A stretch of 5,278 bases of DNA from Candidatus Dojkabacteria bacterium (GTDB lineage Bacteria; Patescibacteriota; Dojkabacteria; SC72). The notes beneath the pieces were generated by a model that was not told where the DNA came from, made no database searches, and worked only from the letters and a program-made list of their open reading frames with translations. Of the stretch, positions 3,669-5,278 are shown one piece after another (position 1 is the first letter of the stretch; each line of letters opens with the position of its first letter). The position numbers were made by a program, and so were the translations under genes. The stretch covers positions 1-5,278 of the forward strand of contig JAAZAL010000123.1 of the NCBI GenBank assembly GCA_012514355.1, in the 5' to 3' direction.

Positions 3669-5278
3669 ATGATAAAGAATCCTCAAAGAGAAACATTTTT
3701 GGCTATAGATGCCAATGCCATAGTTCATAGAGCTTTTCATGCTTACCCATCGACTCTTCAAACCCCACAAGGAGTTCAAGTAAATGCCGTATATGGATTT
3801 ACGGTCATGCTTTTGGAAGCACTAAAGATATTCGGACCTAAATATGTACTTTGTGCTATGGATACACACGCTCCAACATTCAGACATGAGATATATACGG
3901 AGTATAAAGCAACAAGAAAACCTACAGACCTATCTCTAATTGACCAATTCCCTTTAGTAGAAGAAGTCCTCAAGGCCTTCAATATCCCCGTTATCAAAAG
4001 AGAGGGCTTTGAAGCAGATGATATCTTAGGTACAGTCTCAAAGTTTGTTTCAGAAGGAGTATGGAGTAAAGAGAATATTGATTTGTATATAGTAAGTGGG
4101 GATAGAGATTTACTACAATTAATTAATGAAAAAACCTATGTCTGTTTACCTAATGGAAATTTTAAAAATATTGTTGTTTACGACAGTGAAAAAACTTTCG
4201 AGAAGTATGGATACTATCCACATCAAGTTGTAGACTACAAAGCATTAGTAGGAGATCCTTCGGACAATATCCCAGGAATTAAAGGAGTAGGGAATAAAAC
4301 GGCAATTCAACTTTTGAAAGAGTATGGAAGTATGGATGAGATATACAGAAATATTAACAAGGTTGAGGGTAGGGCAAAAGTATTAATAGCTGAGGGCGTT
4401 GAACAGGCAGAGTTTAGTAGGAAGTTAGCACAAATAGAGCAAAATGTAGGAATAGATGTACATCTGACTGATTGTATTTTAAAAGATCTAGATAGGAAAA
4501 CATTAGAATTAACATTTAAGAAATACTCTTTTAAATCTCTTTTAGGTAGGCTAGACGAGATCTTTGGAAAGGAGATACTTACTTCCAACACATCTCAATT
4601 AGATATGTTTGGCAAAAAAGCAGAGGAAATTGATTGGTTGGGTACAGAGGAATTAGAAAAATTAATCAAAGAGAGGGAAAAATTAATAGTAGGGTATATA
4701 AACGAGGGGGAGTCTGCTGATAAAGAACCCTTCCTTATGATTAGAGCTATATCTAGAGAGGGGAAAATAACCGACGCATTGAGTAAAATCTTTGATATCT
4801 TTGAGTATATTAAAAGAAGAAAAGTAATATTTTATAACTTTGAAGAGCTAGTTACTTACTCAGAGAAGCTTCCCATTAGTGAGCTCTCAACCTACTATGA
4901 CGTATTACTTACTGAACATCTTTTACACTCAGAAAGAAGAAATGTTAAGTTAAAAGATTTGGCATTTGAGTATTCAACAAAAGTATTAGATGAAAAAATA
5001 TCTCCCTCGGATATATCTACTTGCTTAGATAGTATATATGATGCATATTCAAAACAGATAGAAGATATTGATAATCTCCAGCTATACGAATATACAAAAA
5101 CAAGTATAGAGAAATTTCTTAAAACAAAGGAGAAACACTTACTAACCTCCCTTTTAGAAATTGAATTGCCCGTATCTGTAATCCTTTCCAAAATGGAGAA
5201 AAGGGGTCTAAGTATCCATTGGGAGAAATTAACAACATTAAAAGAGGATTTAGAAGAGGAGATAGATAAGGTCCAAAA
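3669..5278 (+). CDS. polA: DNA polymerase I, N-terminal part (5' nuclease and exonuclease-like domains)
   Basis: The first 536 codons of a gene that runs off the right edge with no internal stop. Pol I fills gaps and removes primers during replication and repair. The 5' nuclease domain (about 1-300) has its metal-binding acids: D14 in AIDANA, D65 in MDTHAPTF, the cluster E115, D117, D118 in GFEADDILG, D145 and D147 in SGDRDLL, and D196 and D199 in GDPSDNIPGIKGVG. The last of these leads into the helix-hairpin-helix (about 201-217). Residues about 320-495 match the 3'-5' exonuclease position, but the DxE motif is replaced by VGYINEG (341-347). The later acidic motifs are also unclear, so proofreading is probably lost. 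The start of the polymerase domain is seen in EIELPVSVILSKMEKRGL (497-514); motifs A, B and C lie beyond the window. The ATG at 3669 gives the expected N-terminus. It follows ftsH by 35 bases, without a ribosome-binding site. Confidence 0.93.
   Translation, partial: MIKNPQRETFLAIDANAIVHRAFHAYPSTLQTPQGVQVNAVYGFTVMLLEALKIFGPKYVLCAMDTHAPTFRHEIYTEYKATRKPTDLSLIDQFPLVEEVLKAFNIPVIKREGFEADDILGTVSKFVSEGVWSKENIDLYIVSGDRDLLQLINEKTYVCLPNGNFKNIVVYDSEKTFEKYGYYPHQVVDYKALVGDPSDNIPGIKGVGNKTAIQLLKEYGSMDEIYRNINKVEGRAKVLIAEGVEQAEFSRKLAQIEQNVGIDVHLTDCILKDLDRKTLELTFKKYSFKSLLGRLDEIFGKEILTSNTSQLDMFGKKAEEIDWLGTEELEKLIKEREKLIVGYINEGESADKEPFLMIRAISREGKITDALSKIFDIFEYIKRRKVIFYNFEELVTYSEKLPISELSTYYDVLLTEHLLHSERRNVKLKDLAFEYSTKVLDEKISPSDISTCLDSIYDAYSKQIEDIDNLQLYEYTKTSIEKFLKTKEKHLLTSLLEIELPVSVILSKMEKRGLSIHWEKLTTLKEDLEEEIDKVQ

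Noticed and set aside
1..5278. Mobile element, CRISPR array, toxin-antitoxin or defence system
   Set aside because: All coding space is taken by recognised housekeeping genes, and I saw no direct repeat array, terminal inverted repeat or unexplained gene.

Overview
This AT-rich bacterial window carries an ordinary housekeeping cluster, read almost entirely on the plus strand. In order it holds the 3' end of a FtsB/DivIC-type cell-division gene, an initiator tRNA-Met, hypoxanthine phosphoribosyltransferase (hpt, the only minus-strand gene), elongation factor P (efp), a second CAT-anticodon tRNA (probably elongator Met), the membrane protease ftsH, and the first 536 codons of a DNA polymerase I gene (polA) that runs off the right edge. 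No mobile element, CRISPR array, phage gene or defence system is visible, and no gene-free stretch exceeds about 105 bases.

Organism: low GC, tight packing, both tRNAs with encoded CCA, plus-strand starts without a Shine-Dalgarno sequence, and lineage-like variants in EF-P and FtsH suggest a small-genome bacterium, possibly of the Candidate Phyla Radiation (Patescibacteria). This is inference, not proof. Standard bacterial code fits: TAA, TAG and TGA all serve as stops and no gene body contains an in-frame TGA.

Layout: 2-277 is the division protein tail. A good sigma70-type promoter (274-302) overlaps its stop codon and drives tRNA-fMet (318-392). Six bases later lies the stop of hpt (399-950, minus). 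The 105-base gap 951-1055 is a divergent promoter region for hpt and efp (1056-1616). An extended -10 promoter (1639-1647) drives the second tRNA (1661-1737), with ftsH (1759-3633) only 21 bases after its CCA end. A 35-base gap with a promoter-like pair then leads to polA (3669 to the edge).

The genes serve division, translation (initiation, elongation and rescue at difficult sequences), purine salvage, membrane protein quality control, and DNA repair/replication. The order DivIC-like, tRNA-Met, hpt, ftsH echoes the Bacillus-type divIC ... tilS-hpt-ftsH neighbourhood, here with hpt inverted, tilS absent and efp inserted. The points most worth a second look are small: an A:U pair in the initiator tRNA stem that is normally three G:C pairs, an A-A mismatch in the second tRNA, an arginine-tipped and lengthened EF-P loop, altered FtsH pore loops, a degenerate PolA proofreading domain, and a pattern suggesting leaderless or near-leaderless mRNAs.
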